Of a stretch of DNA of 64,000 bases, positions 46,443 through 55,424 are shown piece by piece; within the stretch, counting starts at the first letter, position 1; each line of letters begins with the position of its first letter. The stretch lies in assembly GCA_042093735.1 (NCBI GenBank), contig JBELEM010000001.1, positions 1-64,000 on the forward strand, written 5' to 3'. The stretch comes from Hellea sp042093735. Lineage in GTDB: Bacteria > Pseudomonadota > Alphaproteobacteria > Caulobacterales > Maricaulaceae. The notes below the pieces were generated by a model. That model searched no databases. It was not told the origin of the DNA and was given only the letters and a program-made list of their open reading frames with translations. Made by a program: the position numbers and the translations under genes.

Positions 46443-46471
46443 TTGACAATCATTCTCATAAATAATAAACT
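46443..46471 (+). promoter_or_regulatory. Candidate bfd promoter
   Basis: TTGACA at 46443-46448 is a perfect -35 and TAAACT at 46466-46471 is a plausible -10, with a 17-base spacer. Site B covers the -35 end and the spacer, as expected for repression by a Fur-type regulator. Transcription start would fall at about 46477-46479, at or next to the bfd ATG, so the mRNA may be leaderless. Confidence 0.5.
46444..46458 (-). promoter_or_regulatory. Fur-box-like site B over the bfd -35
   Basis: The core reads TGAGAATGATTGTCA on the minus strand. Its 20-base context matches site C at 17 of 20 positions in opposite orientation. Confidence 0.6.
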
Positions 46472-46477
46472 CTTATT

Positions 46478-46669
46478 ATGATACACTGTATATGCAATAA
46501 CATAAACACTGCAAAAATTGATTTAGCAACCACAAATGGGGCATGTAGTGCAGCAGATGTTTTAAAGTCTTGCAATATGAAGTTCAACTGTGGACAGTGT
46601 CGAATTAGCATTGATAACCGCATAGCAGAATTACGACTCACCAAGTTTAATTTAGAGGCTGCTGAGTAA
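46478..46669 (+). CDS. bfd: Bacterioferritin-associated ferredoxin (BFD-like [2Fe-2S])
   Basis: A 63-residue protein with the BFD-type four-cysteine cluster: C4 and C6 (HCIC) and C38 and C41 (CGQC). Bfd reduces ferric iron stored in bacterioferritin so that it can be released. bfr lies immediately downstream on the same strand, supporting the assignment. The upstream region has two Fur-like sites, one covering the -35, so the gene is probably turned on when iron is scarce. There is no Shine-Dalgarno near the ATG. Confidence 0.9.
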   Translation: MIHCICNNINTAKIDLATTNGACSAADVLKSCNMKFNCGQCRISIDNRIAELRLTKFNLEAAE

Positions 46670-46694
46670 ACCCTTAAAATCTTTTGTATATTTT

Positions 46695-46709
46695 TGCGAG
46701 TGATTTTCA
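46695..46709 (+). promoter_or_regulatory. Fur-box-like site C between bfd and bfr
   Basis: Core TGCGAGTGATTTTCA. First of three sites in the same orientation in the 190-base gap before bfr; the spacing to site D is 31 bases, close to three helical turns. Confidence 0.6.
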
Positions 46710-46725
46710 ATTGCTTTGAATTATC

Positions 46726-46740
46726 TGCAAATGATTTTCA
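46726..46740 (+). promoter_or_regulatory. Fur-box-like site D between bfd and bfr
   Basis: Core TGCAAATGATTTTCA, nearest the ideal palindrome together with site E. It is 51 bases before site E, close to five helical turns. Confidence 0.6.
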
Positions 46741-46776
46741 ATCTCTACTAAATATCTGTAAAAACACACTTTTTTG

Positions 46777-46791
46777 TGCAATTGATTTGCA
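46777..46791 (+). promoter_or_regulatory. Fur-box-like site E upstream of bfr
   Basis: Core TGCAATTGATTTGCA. It lies 83-69 bases before the bfr ATG, closest to the gene, where it may overlap or flank a bfr promoter. Confidence 0.6.
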
Positions 46792-46859
46792 ATTGCTAAC
46801 ATTTAATTTGACTGCGAGGATCCAAAGTCTAAATAAGTATTCATAAAAAGGAGTTGGTT

Positions 46860-47342
46860 ATGCGTGGCGATAAAAAAGTAATTGAACATTTAAATAAAGC
46901 ACTAAAAGCGGAATTAACCGCGATCAATCAATATTTTTTACACTCAAGAATGTTAAAAGATTGGGGAGTTACAAAATTAGCTGAAAAAGAGTATAAAGAA
47001 AGCATAGAAGAAATGGAGCACGCAGATAAGATTATTGAGCGAATCCTTTTTTTAAATGGTTTGCCTAATCTACAGGACCTAGGAAAGTTATTTATAGGCG
47101 AGACAGTGCATGAAATTCTTGAATGTGACATGAAGCTCGAAGATATTGCTATTCCCATTTATCGAGATGCCGTTGAATATTGTGAAAGTATTAGGGACTA
47201 TGGTACGCGAGATCTTCTTCAATCAATCTTATTAAATGAAGAAGAACACGTTGACTATCTTGAAACACAATATGATTTGATTAAACAAATGGGAATTGAA
47301 AATTATATTCAGCTACAAAGTGGTCCCGTTACAGAAGGGTAA
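46860..47342 (+). CDS. bfr: Bacterioferritin
   Basis: A 160-residue haem-containing ferritin that oxidises and stores iron in a 24-mer shell. The ATG at 46860 has a strong AGGAG site; a TTG two codons earlier is rejected. All ferroxidase ligands are at canonical positions: E18, E51, H54, E94, E127 and H130, and M52 is the haem ligand. It follows bfd and three Fur-like sites. Elsewhere, bacterioferritin is often activated by iron, so the sites may act positively or relieve other repression here. Confidence 0.97.
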   Translation: MRGDKKVIEHLNKALKAELTAINQYFLHSRMLKDWGVTKLAEKEYKESIEEMEHADKIIERILFLNGLPNLQDLGKLFIGETVHEILECDMKLEDIAIPIYRDAVEYCESIRDYGTRDLLQSILLNEEEHVDYLETQYDLIKQMGIENYIQLQSGPVTEG

Positions 47343-47358
47343 TTAGTTTTAATTTAAA

Positions 47359-48753
47359 CTAAATTAAAGATTCCCCAATTTCTAGAACTGAATTGATTAG
47401 TAAATCTATGTCTGAAACTTTTGTTCGGTGATTTGTAATATTGACTCTGATTGCCGTATTCCCGTCTATTACGGTTGTAGATGGGACTGCTATTCCGCTT
47501 TCTTGTATCTTGAGAACAAGTAGAGAATTATTCATATCGATATCTGATTGGAATTTATAACGGAAGCAACATATATTAAGAGGCACTGGCGCGAGGAGCT
47601 CTAATGCGCCCTCAGATTCAATTCTATTTTTCAAGTATTGCGCTTGATTAATATTTTTTTCTACAACATCTGCGATCTGATCAATACCATGGGATTTTAG
47701 ATGGACCCATACTTTGAGAGCTCTGAAGCTTCTTGATAGCTCAGGCCCATAGTCCATAGCCCAAAAATCTCCGCCAGCAAGGCCGCCTTCGTAATATTTT
47801 AGATATTCAGGTCTATTGGCGAAAGACTTTTTATGCGAGGCATGATCTTTAATAAGAACGCAACCAGCTTCATAATTTACTTGCCACCATTTGTGAAAGT
47901 CAAATGCTATGCTATCTGCTCTGTTCAAACCTTTTAGACGATGATGCACAGTTTTTGACAAGATAGCTGCAGAGCCGAAAGCGCCATCGATATGGTACCA
48001 CATATTATTTTTATTAGCTATATCAGCCAACTTATCCAAATTATCGATTGATCCAGTATTTACAGTACCTGCATTACCAACAAGAGTGAAGGGGTGGAGG
48101 TTTCTGGAAATATCTTTTTCAATAGTTTCTTCTAATTTTTTTATATCAATTTCAAAATTATTATCGCATGGAATTTTGCGCAACGCAGTCACGGGTATTC
48201 CTAATAAATCAAATGCTTTTACAATACAATTATGGCTTTGAGCGCTCGTGTAGCCGACCAATGTAGAAGTATCATGCAATTCAAGAGCTTTGTCACGAGC
48301 TACTTTGAGCGCAATTATTGTTGCCATTGAGGTGCCAGATGTGATTAGGCCAGTTGTACTGTCAGGCATTCCCATAATACCTGCCGACCATTTAATTATT
48401 TGTTGTTCTATAATAGGGGCTATATGGTTTCTTCCTCCCGAATTTACATTCATAGATGCTGCAGCAATTTCAGCTAATATATTGGAAGGCGATCCTGCGC
48501 CATTTACCCATCCAAAGAATCGAGGATGAGTGTTTCCTGGCCCGTACTCTAAGATTTGATCTAGTTCTTGTTTTATTTGCTGCGGCGTAGCTCCTTCATT
48601 TGGAGCATCGATTTTTAAGTTAGCCTTTAAATTTTTGGGTACTGGGGTCCAAACCCTTCCCTGCTTGGAATTTTCCATTTTATCTAGAGAACTGTCAAGC
48701 ATAGCGTGAGCGACTTGACGGAAATCTGTCCAGTTTTTTGGATCTAATGTCAT
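47359..48753 (-). CDS. Group II PLP-dependent decarboxylase (aromatic-L-amino-acid type)
   Basis: A 464-residue pyridoxal-phosphate enzyme. The Schiff-base lysine is in AFDFHKWWQVN, and other motifs are YTSAQSHNC near the cofactor phosphate, TLVGNAGTVNTGSIDNLDKLADI and WYHIDGAFGSAAIL. Length and motifs fit the DOPA/tyrosine/tryptophan or glutamate decarboxylase branch; substrate specificity cannot be fixed. The N-terminus resembles aromatic amino acid decarboxylases. It is convergent with bfr. Confidence 0.88.
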   Translation of the reverse strand: MTLDPKNWTDFRQVAHAMLDSSLDKMENSKQGRVWTPVPKNLKANLKIDAPNEGATPQQIKQELDQILEYGPGNTHPRFFGWVNGAGSPSNILAEIAAASMNVNSGGRNHIAPIIEQQIIKWSAGIMGMPDSTTGLITSGTSMATIIALKVARDKALELHDTSTLVGYTSAQSHNCIVKAFDLLGIPVTALRKIPCDNNFEIDIKKLEETIEKDISRNLHPFTLVGNAGTVNTGSIDNLDKLADIANKNNMWYHIDGAFGSAAILSKTVHHRLKGLNRADSIAFDFHKWWQVNYEAGCVLIKDHASHKKSFANRPEYLKYYEGGLAGGDFWAMDYGPELSRSFRALKVWVHLKSHGIDQIADVVEKNINQAQYLKNRIESEGALELLAPVPLNICCFRYKFQSDIDMNNSLLVLKIQESGIAVPSTTVIDGNTAIRVNITNHRTKVSDIDLLINSVLEIGESLI

Positions 48754-48833
48754 AATTTAAATTTCGCTTTTTAAACTTTGTGGTATTAAATTATAATGTA
48801 TCTTTAGTATAATTATGAGTTATTGCTTATATT

Positions 48834-50645
48834 CTATGTTTCAGAATCGAATAGTTCTGCAAGCTTTTCTGTCATTGCACCGCCCAATTGTTCAACATCC
48901 ATTATGGTAACAGCGCGTTTGTACCAACGGGTAACATCATGACCAATTCCAATTGCCACTAGTTCAACTTCACTTCTATTTTCGATTTTATCTATAACTA
49001 GCCTTAAGTGTGATTCTAGAAAACCCGTTTTATTTTGACTCTGTGTTGCATCATCCACTGGGGCTCCGTCAGAGATAACCATTATAATTTTTCTCTGTTC
49101 AGGTCTATATGAGCAACGTTGGTATGCCCATTCTAGAGCTTCGCCGTCAATATTCTCCTTTAATAGACCTTCACGCATCATTAACCCTAGATTTCTCTTT
49201 GCTCTTCTCCAAGGAGTATCTGCTCCCTTGTATATTATGTGACGTAAATCGTTGAGGCGACCTGGGGAAGCCGGCTTGCCATTAGTCATCCAATCTTGGA
49301 AACTATGACCCCCTTTCCAAGCTCGTGTGGTAAAGCCTAGTATTTCTGATTTTACCCCACACCTTTCTAACGTTCTAGCCATTATATCGGCGCACACGGC
49401 CGCGACCATTATAGGTCGACCTCTCATTGATCCAGAATTATCAATTAATATAGTGACGATCGTATCTCGAAAACTAGTCTCCTTTTCTTCCTTGAAGGTG
49501 AGGGCTGACATAGGGTCTATGATCACGCGAGTAAGTCGCGCTGTATCAAGTTGTCCTTCTTCAAGGTCAAATGTCCATGAACGTTGTTGTTGAGCTAAAA
49601 GTTTTCGTTGCAAACGGTTAGCAAGTCTGGAAATAATAGATGATAGACCTGCCATATGGCCATCAAGGTAACCTCTTAATCTATCTAATTCTTCAATTTC
49701 ACAGAGTTCCTCTGCTTTGATAGTTTCATCACTTTTACTTGAATAAATTTTATACGGATCTGGTAAATTTGTAGGATTTGGTCGAGGTGCATTTGGGTCA
49801 GAAGTTTGGTCTGCATCATCAGGGCTTCCTTCTATATCTTCCGCATCAATAATATCCTGTGGATTTATCTCATCGTCATCAACTGCATCAGTGCTCGAAA
49901 CTTCAGACTGTCCTTGTTCTTGTTCTCGAGGTGTGTCCGGTGTTTGATCAGACTGTGTTTCTTCATTTTCAGAATTTTCTTCTTCTAATTCCTCATCTTC
50001 CTCTGGCTCAGCGAGGTTGTTATTGAGCTCTAAATTTTGAATTAGTTTTTGCAGAGATTTAGCAAAATCTTCTTGATCGTAAATTTTACTTTTTAAATTT
50101 AGTATATCGGAAGATAATACTTCTTCTATTTCTTTTCTCCAGTTTAACATGATACCGTCGAAACTAGTTGGTGTTTTAATACCAGTAAATACCTCGCGAG
50201 TATACAACCCTATCGCTTCAGGAAAATTATTTTCATCTTTTAACATACCTACTTTGTTGAAACCTTTGCGAAGGCCTCTTGCAGATGCAGATGCAGTGAG
50301 ATTATTCCTCACGCCCTTCAAATATTTAGTGCCCACAGCTTCAACTCTTGCCGTCTCTATTGCTTCATATATCGCTCTTTTTGGACCAATTCCAGGCCGA
50401 TACTTTTTATGCACAGCCTTGTCGTGATGCGCTATACGCAGTGCTATTCCATCTGCATCTCCCCTAATCTTCGAGATTTCATCGGAATTTAATTTAGCCG
50501 GTAGGCTGGGTAACATTACTTGGTCTTGAACTAAACCAGCGATATCACCCCCAAAAGAAATATCTATACCTGGATCACCAGCTAATGCTTTTGTTGATGC
50601 TCCAATAGCATTCTTGAACTTATCAATTGGAGTGTTTATGCTCAT
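48834..50645 (-). CDS. cobT: Cobaltochelatase subunit CobT
   Basis: CobT, with the AAA+ protein CobS and CobN, inserts Co2+ into hydrogenobyrinic acid diamide in aerobic B12 synthesis. The 603-residue protein has an N-terminal CobT domain (about 1-300), a strongly acidic linker (about 213-285) and a von Willebrand A domain whose MIDAS motif is DNSGSMRG at about residue 402. It follows cobS after 8 bases. CobN is not in this window, so the chelatase role is inferred only. Confidence 0.95.
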   Translation of the reverse strand: MSINTPIDKFKNAIGASTKALAGDPGIDISFGGDIAGLVQDQVMLPSLPAKLNSDEISKIRGDADGIALRIAHHDKAVHKKYRPGIGPKRAIYEAIETARVEAVGTKYLKGVRNNLTASASARGLRKGFNKVGMLKDENNFPEAIGLYTREVFTGIKTPTSFDGIMLNWRKEIEEVLSSDILNLKSKIYDQEDFAKSLQKLIQNLELNNNLAEPEEDEELEEENSENEETQSDQTPDTPREQEQGQSEVSSTDAVDDDEINPQDIIDAEDIEGSPDDADQTSDPNAPRPNPTNLPDPYKIYSSKSDETIKAEELCEIEELDRLRGYLDGHMAGLSSIISRLANRLQRKLLAQQQRSWTFDLEEGQLDTARLTRVIIDPMSALTFKEEKETSFRDTIVTILIDNSGSMRGRPIMVAAVCADIMARTLERCGVKSEILGFTTRAWKGGHSFQDWMTNGKPASPGRLNDLRHIIYKGADTPWRRAKRNLGLMMREGLLKENIDGEALEWAYQRCSYRPEQRKIIMVISDGAPVDDATQSQNKTGFLESHLRLVIDKIENRSEVELVAIGIGHDVTRWYKRAVTIMDVEQLGGAMTEKLAELFDSET

Positions 50646-50653
50646 TGCCTAGG

Positions 50654-51637
50654 TTAACTCGTTAAGCTTGTTGTTGCTGATTCCACTAAATCATTTCCAA
50701 ATGCTCTCTGATAAAACTCATTAATTATAGGTCTTTCCAGTTCGTCGCATTTATTTAAAAACGTGAGTCTAAAAGCTTGAGAAATATCATTATCAAAAAT
50801 GCGTGCATTTTCTGCCCAGTTCATAACTGTCCTCGGACTCATTACTGTAGATATGTCACCCGCTATAAAACTACTGCGAGTCATATCTGCAACTCTAACC
50901 ATTGAAGCAATTATATCCTTGCCCTCTGGTGTTTTATAAGTTGGCGATTTTGCTAACACTATCGCCTCTTCTTCTTGATTAGAAAGATAGTTTAACTGAC
51001 AGACAATGCTCCATCTATCCATTTGGCCTTGGTTTATTTGTTGTGTTCCATGATATAGACCTGACGTATCGCCCAAACCGACGGTATTAGTTGTAGCGAA
51101 AAGCCTAAAAGCACTGTGTGGTGTAATAACTCTGTTTTGATCTAATAGAGTTAGTCTACCTTGAGCCTCTAAGACGCGCTGTATCACAAACATCACATCT
51201 GGCCGTCCGGCATCATATTCATCAAAAACTAATGCAACAGGATTTTGAAGTGCCCAAGGCAAGAGACCTTCGCGAAATTCTGTAATTTGTTTTCCATCTT
51301 TCAATACTATGGCATCTTTGCCGATAAGGTCTATTCTACTGACATGTGAATCTAGATTAATCCTAACCATTGGCCAATTAAGTCGAGCGGCCACTTGTTC
51401 AATATGTGTAGATTTACCTGTCCCATGGTAACCTTGTAACATTACTCGCCTATCGCTGGTAAATCCTGCGCAAATCGCTTGTGTCGTACTGGAGTCAAAT
51501 AAATATGCATCATCTATAGCAGGTACGTATTCAGATTTTTTACTAAATGAAGGGACCTTCATATCAAAATCAACACCAAATGTTTCTCTTGCTGAAACTG
51601 AAGTATCCGGTTTAAAAGTTGGAAATTTTTCGTTCAT
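50654..51637 (-). CDS. cobS: Cobaltochelatase AAA+ subunit CobS
   Basis: A 327-residue MoxR-type AAA+ ATPase. Walker A is GYHGTGKST (69-77), Walker B is ALVFDEYDAGRPD and the sensor region is LFATTNTVGLGD. CobS is the motor partner of CobT. It lies between the J-domain gene and cobT in the conserved bolA / J-protein-cobS-cobT cluster. Alphaproteobacteria often keep this cluster apart from other B12 genes, so a broader chaperone-like role is possible. Confidence 0.96.
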   Translation of the reverse strand: MNEKFPTFKPDTSVSARETFGVDFDMKVPSFSKKSEYVPAIDDAYLFDSSTTQAICAGFTSDRRVMLQGYHGTGKSTHIEQVAARLNWPMVRINLDSHVSRIDLIGKDAIVLKDGKQITEFREGLLPWALQNPVALVFDEYDAGRPDVMFVIQRVLEAQGRLTLLDQNRVITPHSAFRLFATTNTVGLGDTSGLYHGTQQINQGQMDRWSIVCQLNYLSNQEEEAIVLAKSPTYKTPEGKDIIASMVRVADMTRSSFIAGDISTVMSPRTVMNWAENARIFDNDISQAFRLTFLNKCDELERPIINEFYQRAFGNDLVESATTSLTS

Positions 51638-51669
51638 CTGTATATCCGTTTCGGGTTATTATTAAATAT

Positions 51670-52293
51670 TTAGCCAAGGCTTGTTGTTCGCAAAACCTTC
51701 ATGGCACTAACTACGCGCTGGTAACTTTCTTCAGTATTCCGCTTGCCTTGATTTGTATCTGGATGAAGCTGCTTAACCAATTGAGTGTAGCGCTTTCTTA
51801 CGTCTGCTTTAGTAGCGGTATCATCTAACCCTAGGTCATTTAAGGCTTTAAGCTGCAGTTTGGATAAACTGCGCCTTCTGGGTGCTTCAGTTTGATCTGC
51901 GATTTTGCCTTCACCGAATATTGAGTAACCTTCAGCTGTTGCTGCTGTTGAGCCGGCTTTTCGTTTTTTTTGAGCAGATGCTCGCTCTGCTGTATTTTTC
52001 CGTACATCCCAAGTGGGCCGATGACCGTGGCGGGCTCCAACTTGCCATTCCGCAATATCTTCGTCGCTCATGTTGGAGAAGAAATTCCAATTTTTATTAT
52101 ATTCGCGTGCATGTTGGGTACAAAAATTATAATATTCTTTTCCAACGCTATCAGGGGATTTGGGGGCTCTGCATCCTCCCATACTGACGCAACCGGCCCA
52201 ATCACATACTTGTTGATTAGGGTCTAATTTCTTTTTGCCTTTATTGACACGGATATCTATGCCTTTGGGTTTGTATTCAAAACTATTTGTCAT
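51670..52293 (-). CDS. C-terminal J-domain (DnaJ-like) protein
   Basis: A 207-residue protein, start taken at 52293 (MTNSFEYKPKG) because the open frame upstream overlaps bolA. The N-terminal half has a cysteine-rich region (CDWAGCVSMGGCRAP and FCTQHAREYN) that could bind zinc. The C-terminal J domain has the HPD motif in VKQLHPDTNQ, so it should stimulate an Hsp70 partner. The order bolA (divergent)-J-protein-cobS-cobT is a recurrent alphaproteobacterial cluster, which suggests a common role in protein or metal-centre maturation. Confidence 0.9.
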   Translation of the reverse strand: MTNSFEYKPKGIDIRVNKGKKKLDPNQQVCDWAGCVSMGGCRAPKSPDSVGKEYYNFCTQHAREYNKNWNFFSNMSDEDIAEWQVGARHGHRPTWDVRKNTAERASAQKKRKAGSTAATAEGYSIFGEGKIADQTEAPRRRSLSKLQLKALNDLGLDDTATKADVRKRYTQLVKQLHPDTNQGKRNTEESYQRVVSAMKVLRTTSLG

Positions 52294-52349
52294 ATATACT
52301 TTTACGTTAAGGATTTGTATTTTGGTTGTTTTTTTAAGGACTTTGTAAA

Positions 52350-52628
52350 ATGGGCGTATTAGGTGAATCAATCAAGAGAAAATTACAAGAAAGTTTCAAT
52401 CCGACGCACTTAGAGGTTATAGACGAATCTGCTAAACACTCTCATCATGAGGGTGCAATCAAGCATGGGTTAGATGGCGGGGGAAAAGAAAGCCATTTCC
52501 ATGTGGTAATTAAAAGCAATAGCTTCGATGGATTAAACAGATTGCAAATCCATAGATTAGTCATGGAGTTGCTTAAGGAAGAGATTTTGCAAATTCATGC
52601 TTTTAGTTTAGAAATAGGAAGGGTTTAG
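52350..52628 (+). CDS. bolA: BolA family protein
   Basis: A 92-residue BolA-fold protein that works with monothiol glutaredoxins in Fe-S or iron signalling. The motif is complete: ESHFHVVIKSNSFDGLNRLQIHRLV with a C-terminal IHAFSLEI. AAGGA sits nine bases before the ATG. It is divergent from the J-protein gene and its stop overlaps phoD by 4 bases. Confidence 0.95.
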   Translation: MGVLGESIKRKLQESFNPTHLEVIDESAKHSHHEGAIKHGLDGGGKESHFHVVIKSNSFDGLNRLQIHRLVMELLKEEILQIHAFSLEIGRV

Positions 52629-54367
52629 CGCTTGGATTGACCAAAGCCTTCAAATAGCGCTCTTTGTCTTAAATTTAAACCCTTTGGCTTGGTTGCTATA
52701 ATTGTTTCACTTTCCCTTTCTAGCTCAAAGCTTGCAACTTCAAATGCCTCATACTTTTGATTTTCAACAGTTGAGACTCCTATCATTTTTACTTTGCCAT
52801 TCTCATGACTTAAAGAAAAATCGATATAGCCATTATGGAGGGCATTATAATAGCGTGCATCAGGGTTTGCTTGGGTAAGAAGTAAAGAATAATCTGAAGT
52901 GTTTTCGCCTAAATAAGCTGTCATAGTTTTTGAAGATACAGAGGTGGTAACACACTCTATACCTACTTTGACATCATTTTCACTGGTGAGGTCATTTATC
53001 CAAAACTCATGCGCATCTCCAGTTAGCACTATAAGATCTTTTATTCTTTCATTTATAAGTTCTTTGTAAAACTGTTCTCGAGCGTGTGGATACCCATCCC
53101 AGCTGTCCGGATAAACAGGAAGTTTATATTTAGAAAGCTGGATGCTTTTGCGAACTCCTTTCCAGTCTTTTTCAATTATACTCATAGTATCTTCATCAAT
53201 GTAAGGTTCTAGGTCAGTGGTATGTAAACGCCCCATGATAACTTGGTTGGCAATTACCCGCCAAGTAGTTCCGGAAGATTTTGACTTTTTTAGTTCATTA
53301 ATAATAAATTTACTTTGGTTTTGACCGAACATTTCCCGGGTTGGATCATTTAATACATCAGACTTAAAACTGTTCGCTCCACCCGGGCTTGTAATTTTTT
53401 CGAAATGATCTTCCATAACCAAAGGTTCTGCTCTTGCGGTCAACCTTGTTTCAACAGTTATGAGAGTTAAAAGGTTGCCCCAGTCAAAGCTACGAAATAT
53501 ATCACTTTTTAATTGCCCTGGTTTCGGTTCCCTAACTGGCATCCATTCATAATACGCTCTTAAGGCAGCATGTGTCCTCTCTGTCCAACTTCCTTCATTA
53601 AGGTCGTGATTATCCGCCCCTGACTTCCAGCTGTCATTACTTGTTTCATGGTCGTCCCATATGGCGATGAGTGGTAATTTTTGAGTTAGTAATTGTAAGC
53701 TATTGTCACTTCTATATTGAGCATGTCTTTGACGATAATCGTCTAATGTTATTATTTCATGTTTGGGTGAGTGTATCCGATTAAGATTGGTTTCTGAAGC
53801 CCCTTCATACTCACCAGCTCCGTACTCATAATAATAGTCACCTAAGTGAATGACGGCATCGAAATGTTCTTGCCGTGCTATGTGATCGTAAACATTAAAG
53901 TACCCATGCTCCCAATTAGAGCATGAAACAATTGCAAAATTTGCTCTTTCAACCTCATATTGAGGTAGTGTTTTTGTTTTTCCCACTGGCGAAGTGTTGT
54001 TATTAAAATGAAATCTGTAATAATATACTCTTTCGGCTTCAAGATTTTTAACATCGATTTTAACCGTAAAATCTCTAGCTATGTGTGTAGAAAAAAAACC
54101 AGCTCTAGATATTGGCTCAAAGTTTTCATTTTCAGATAATTCCCATTTAACATTAAGTTGTCCAAGGCGTGGGTTTTCTGGAGTTATCCTAGTCCATATT
54201 ATTACTCTATCAGATTTAGGGTCGCCAGATGCAACGCCATGTAAAAAGGTACCATAATAATTTTTTTCTAGAGCATTATAGCTTGATGAATTCTGTGGCG
54301 AACATGCGAGTGCACCTGTAGCCGTTAACCCACTCAAAATTTGCCTGCGATTTATACTTTTTTTCAT
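52625..54367 (-). CDS. phoD: PhoD-type alkaline phosphatase / phosphodiesterase, Tat lipoprotein
   Basis: A 580-residue exported phosphatase. The N-terminus NRRQILSG is a twin-arginine signal and ends in GALACS, a lipobox (Cys22), so a Tat-exported lipoprotein is likely. An N-terminal PhoD domain with YYYRFHF is followed by the metallophosphatase domain with VSCSNWEHGYFN, HLGDYYYEYG, WDDHETSND and LTGDAHEFW. PhoD enzymes cleave phosphomono- and diesters using Ca2+ and Fe3+. It lies downstream of argF after 18 bases. Confidence 0.9.
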   Translation of the reverse strand: MKKSINRRQILSGLTATGALACSPQNSSSYNALEKNYYGTFLHGVASGDPKSDRVIIWTRITPENPRLGQLNVKWELSENENFEPISRAGFFSTHIARDFTVKIDVKNLEAERVYYYRFHFNNNTSPVGKTKTLPQYEVERANFAIVSCSNWEHGYFNVYDHIARQEHFDAVIHLGDYYYEYGAGEYEGASETNLNRIHSPKHEIITLDDYRQRHAQYRSDNSLQLLTQKLPLIAIWDDHETSNDSWKSGADNHDLNEGSWTERTHAALRAYYEWMPVREPKPGQLKSDIFRSFDWGNLLTLITVETRLTARAEPLVMEDHFEKITSPGGANSFKSDVLNDPTREMFGQNQSKFIINELKKSKSSGTTWRVIANQVIMGRLHTTDLEPYIDEDTMSIIEKDWKGVRKSIQLSKYKLPVYPDSWDGYPHAREQFYKELINERIKDLIVLTGDAHEFWINDLTSENDVKVGIECVTTSVSSKTMTAYLGENTSDYSLLLTQANPDARYYNALHNGYIDFSLSHENGKVKMIGVSTVENQKYEAFEVASFELERESETIIATKPKGLNLRQRALFEGFGQSKR

Positions 54368-54385
54368 AATATTTTCTTTTGAGCA

Positions 54386-55327
54386 CTAACTATTTAGGCA
54401 CCATTTTAGGATAGACTTTTGAGCATGAAGCCTATTTTCAGCCTCACGAATAACAACACTTTTAGGTCCGTCTATCACCTCTGCTGTTACTTCTTCTCCG
54501 CGATGTGCAGGTAGGCAATGCAGAAATATTGAATTTTTTGCTGCAGCATTCATCAACGTATCATTGACTTGATATTCAGATAAATCTTTTAACCTTCTTT
54601 CCGAATCTTTGTCACCCATAGATACGAAGGTATCAGCAATAACAACATCAGTATCCTTGCAGGCTTGTAGAGGGTTTGTTATAACTTCAATATCGGCTCC
54701 TTGTGACAAGGCAGCATCTAAAATACTCTTTTTTACCTCATAGCCATTTGGAGACGATAACCGTAGTTTATATTTAAATTTAACCGCAGCATTTATAAAA
54801 CTATTAGCAACGTTGTTTCCGTCACCCACCCAAGTGAGTGTCATATTTTTTAGCTGACCAGCATTCAAACTTGTGTGCTCCTCTAAGGTTAGTAAATCAG
54901 CCATTATTTGGCAAGGGTGGTTAAAGTCCGTTAGTCCATTAATCACGGGGATATCAGCATTTGCGGCTAAGCTAATTATGGTTTTATGATTATTCGCACG
55001 TAGCATGATTGCATCAAGATAGCCTGATAGGACTTTAGCGGTATCTTCAATAGTTTCGCCTCTGCCTAATTGCATTTCATTACTATTAGCAGTGATTGAG
55101 CTTCCTCCGAGCTGTTTAATGGCCATATCGAAAGAAAAGCGAGTGCGAGTACTTGATTTTTCAAAAATTAAAGCAATTGTTTCGCCTTTAAGAGGGGCGT
55201 CTTTATCCAGTTCACCTTTCCGCAAACCAATTCTATTTTTTTTCATTCTGTGCGCATCATCTAGAATGCTTCTTAGTTCGGATGCCTGTATATCAGCCAA
55301 TGACAGAAAATGCTTTGGGGGGGTCAT
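54386..55327 (-). CDS. argF: Ornithine carbamoyltransferase
   Basis: It makes citrulline from ornithine and carbamoyl phosphate. The 313-residue protein has STRTRFSF at about 59-66, HPCQ in DFNHPCQIMADL, and HCLPAHRGEEV near the C-terminus. AGGAC precedes the ATG. A promoter with TTGACA lies upstream in the argD-argF gap. argD and argF lie in tandem, argJ at 17.6 kb. Confidence 0.96.
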   Translation of the reverse strand: MTPPKHFLSLADIQASELRSILDDAHRMKKNRIGLRKGELDKDAPLKGETIALIFEKSSTRTRFSFDMAIKQLGGSSITANSNEMQLGRGETIEDTAKVLSGYLDAIMLRANNHKTIISLAANADIPVINGLTDFNHPCQIMADLLTLEEHTSLNAGQLKNMTLTWVGDGNNVANSFINAAVKFKYKLRLSSPNGYEVKKSILDAALSQGADIEVITNPLQACKDTDVVIADTFVSMGDKDSERRLKDLSEYQVNDTLMNAAAKNSIFLHCLPAHRGEEVTAEVIDGPKSVVIREAENRLHAQKSILKWCLNS

Positions 55328-55365
55328 TGATTAGTCCTCATATAAAATAATAGATACTTACAAAA

Positions 55366-55394
55366 ATTACTTGTGTTTCATAGTTAAATGTCAA
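55366..55394 (-). promoter_or_regulatory. Candidate argF promoter
   Basis: On the minus strand, TTGACA (55394-55389) and AGTAAT (55371-55366) are separated by 17 bases in the 97-base gap upstream of argF. The -35 is perfect and the -10 matches 4 of 6, so argF may be transcribed separately from argD. Confidence 0.4.
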
Positions 55395-55424
55395 TTCTTT
55401 ATAAAGGTATTATACAATACCGAG

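Noticed and set aside
47343..47362. TTAGTTT ... AAACTAA hairpin after bfr
   Set aside because: It is AT-only and has no T run; it could arise by chance in such AT-rich sequence.
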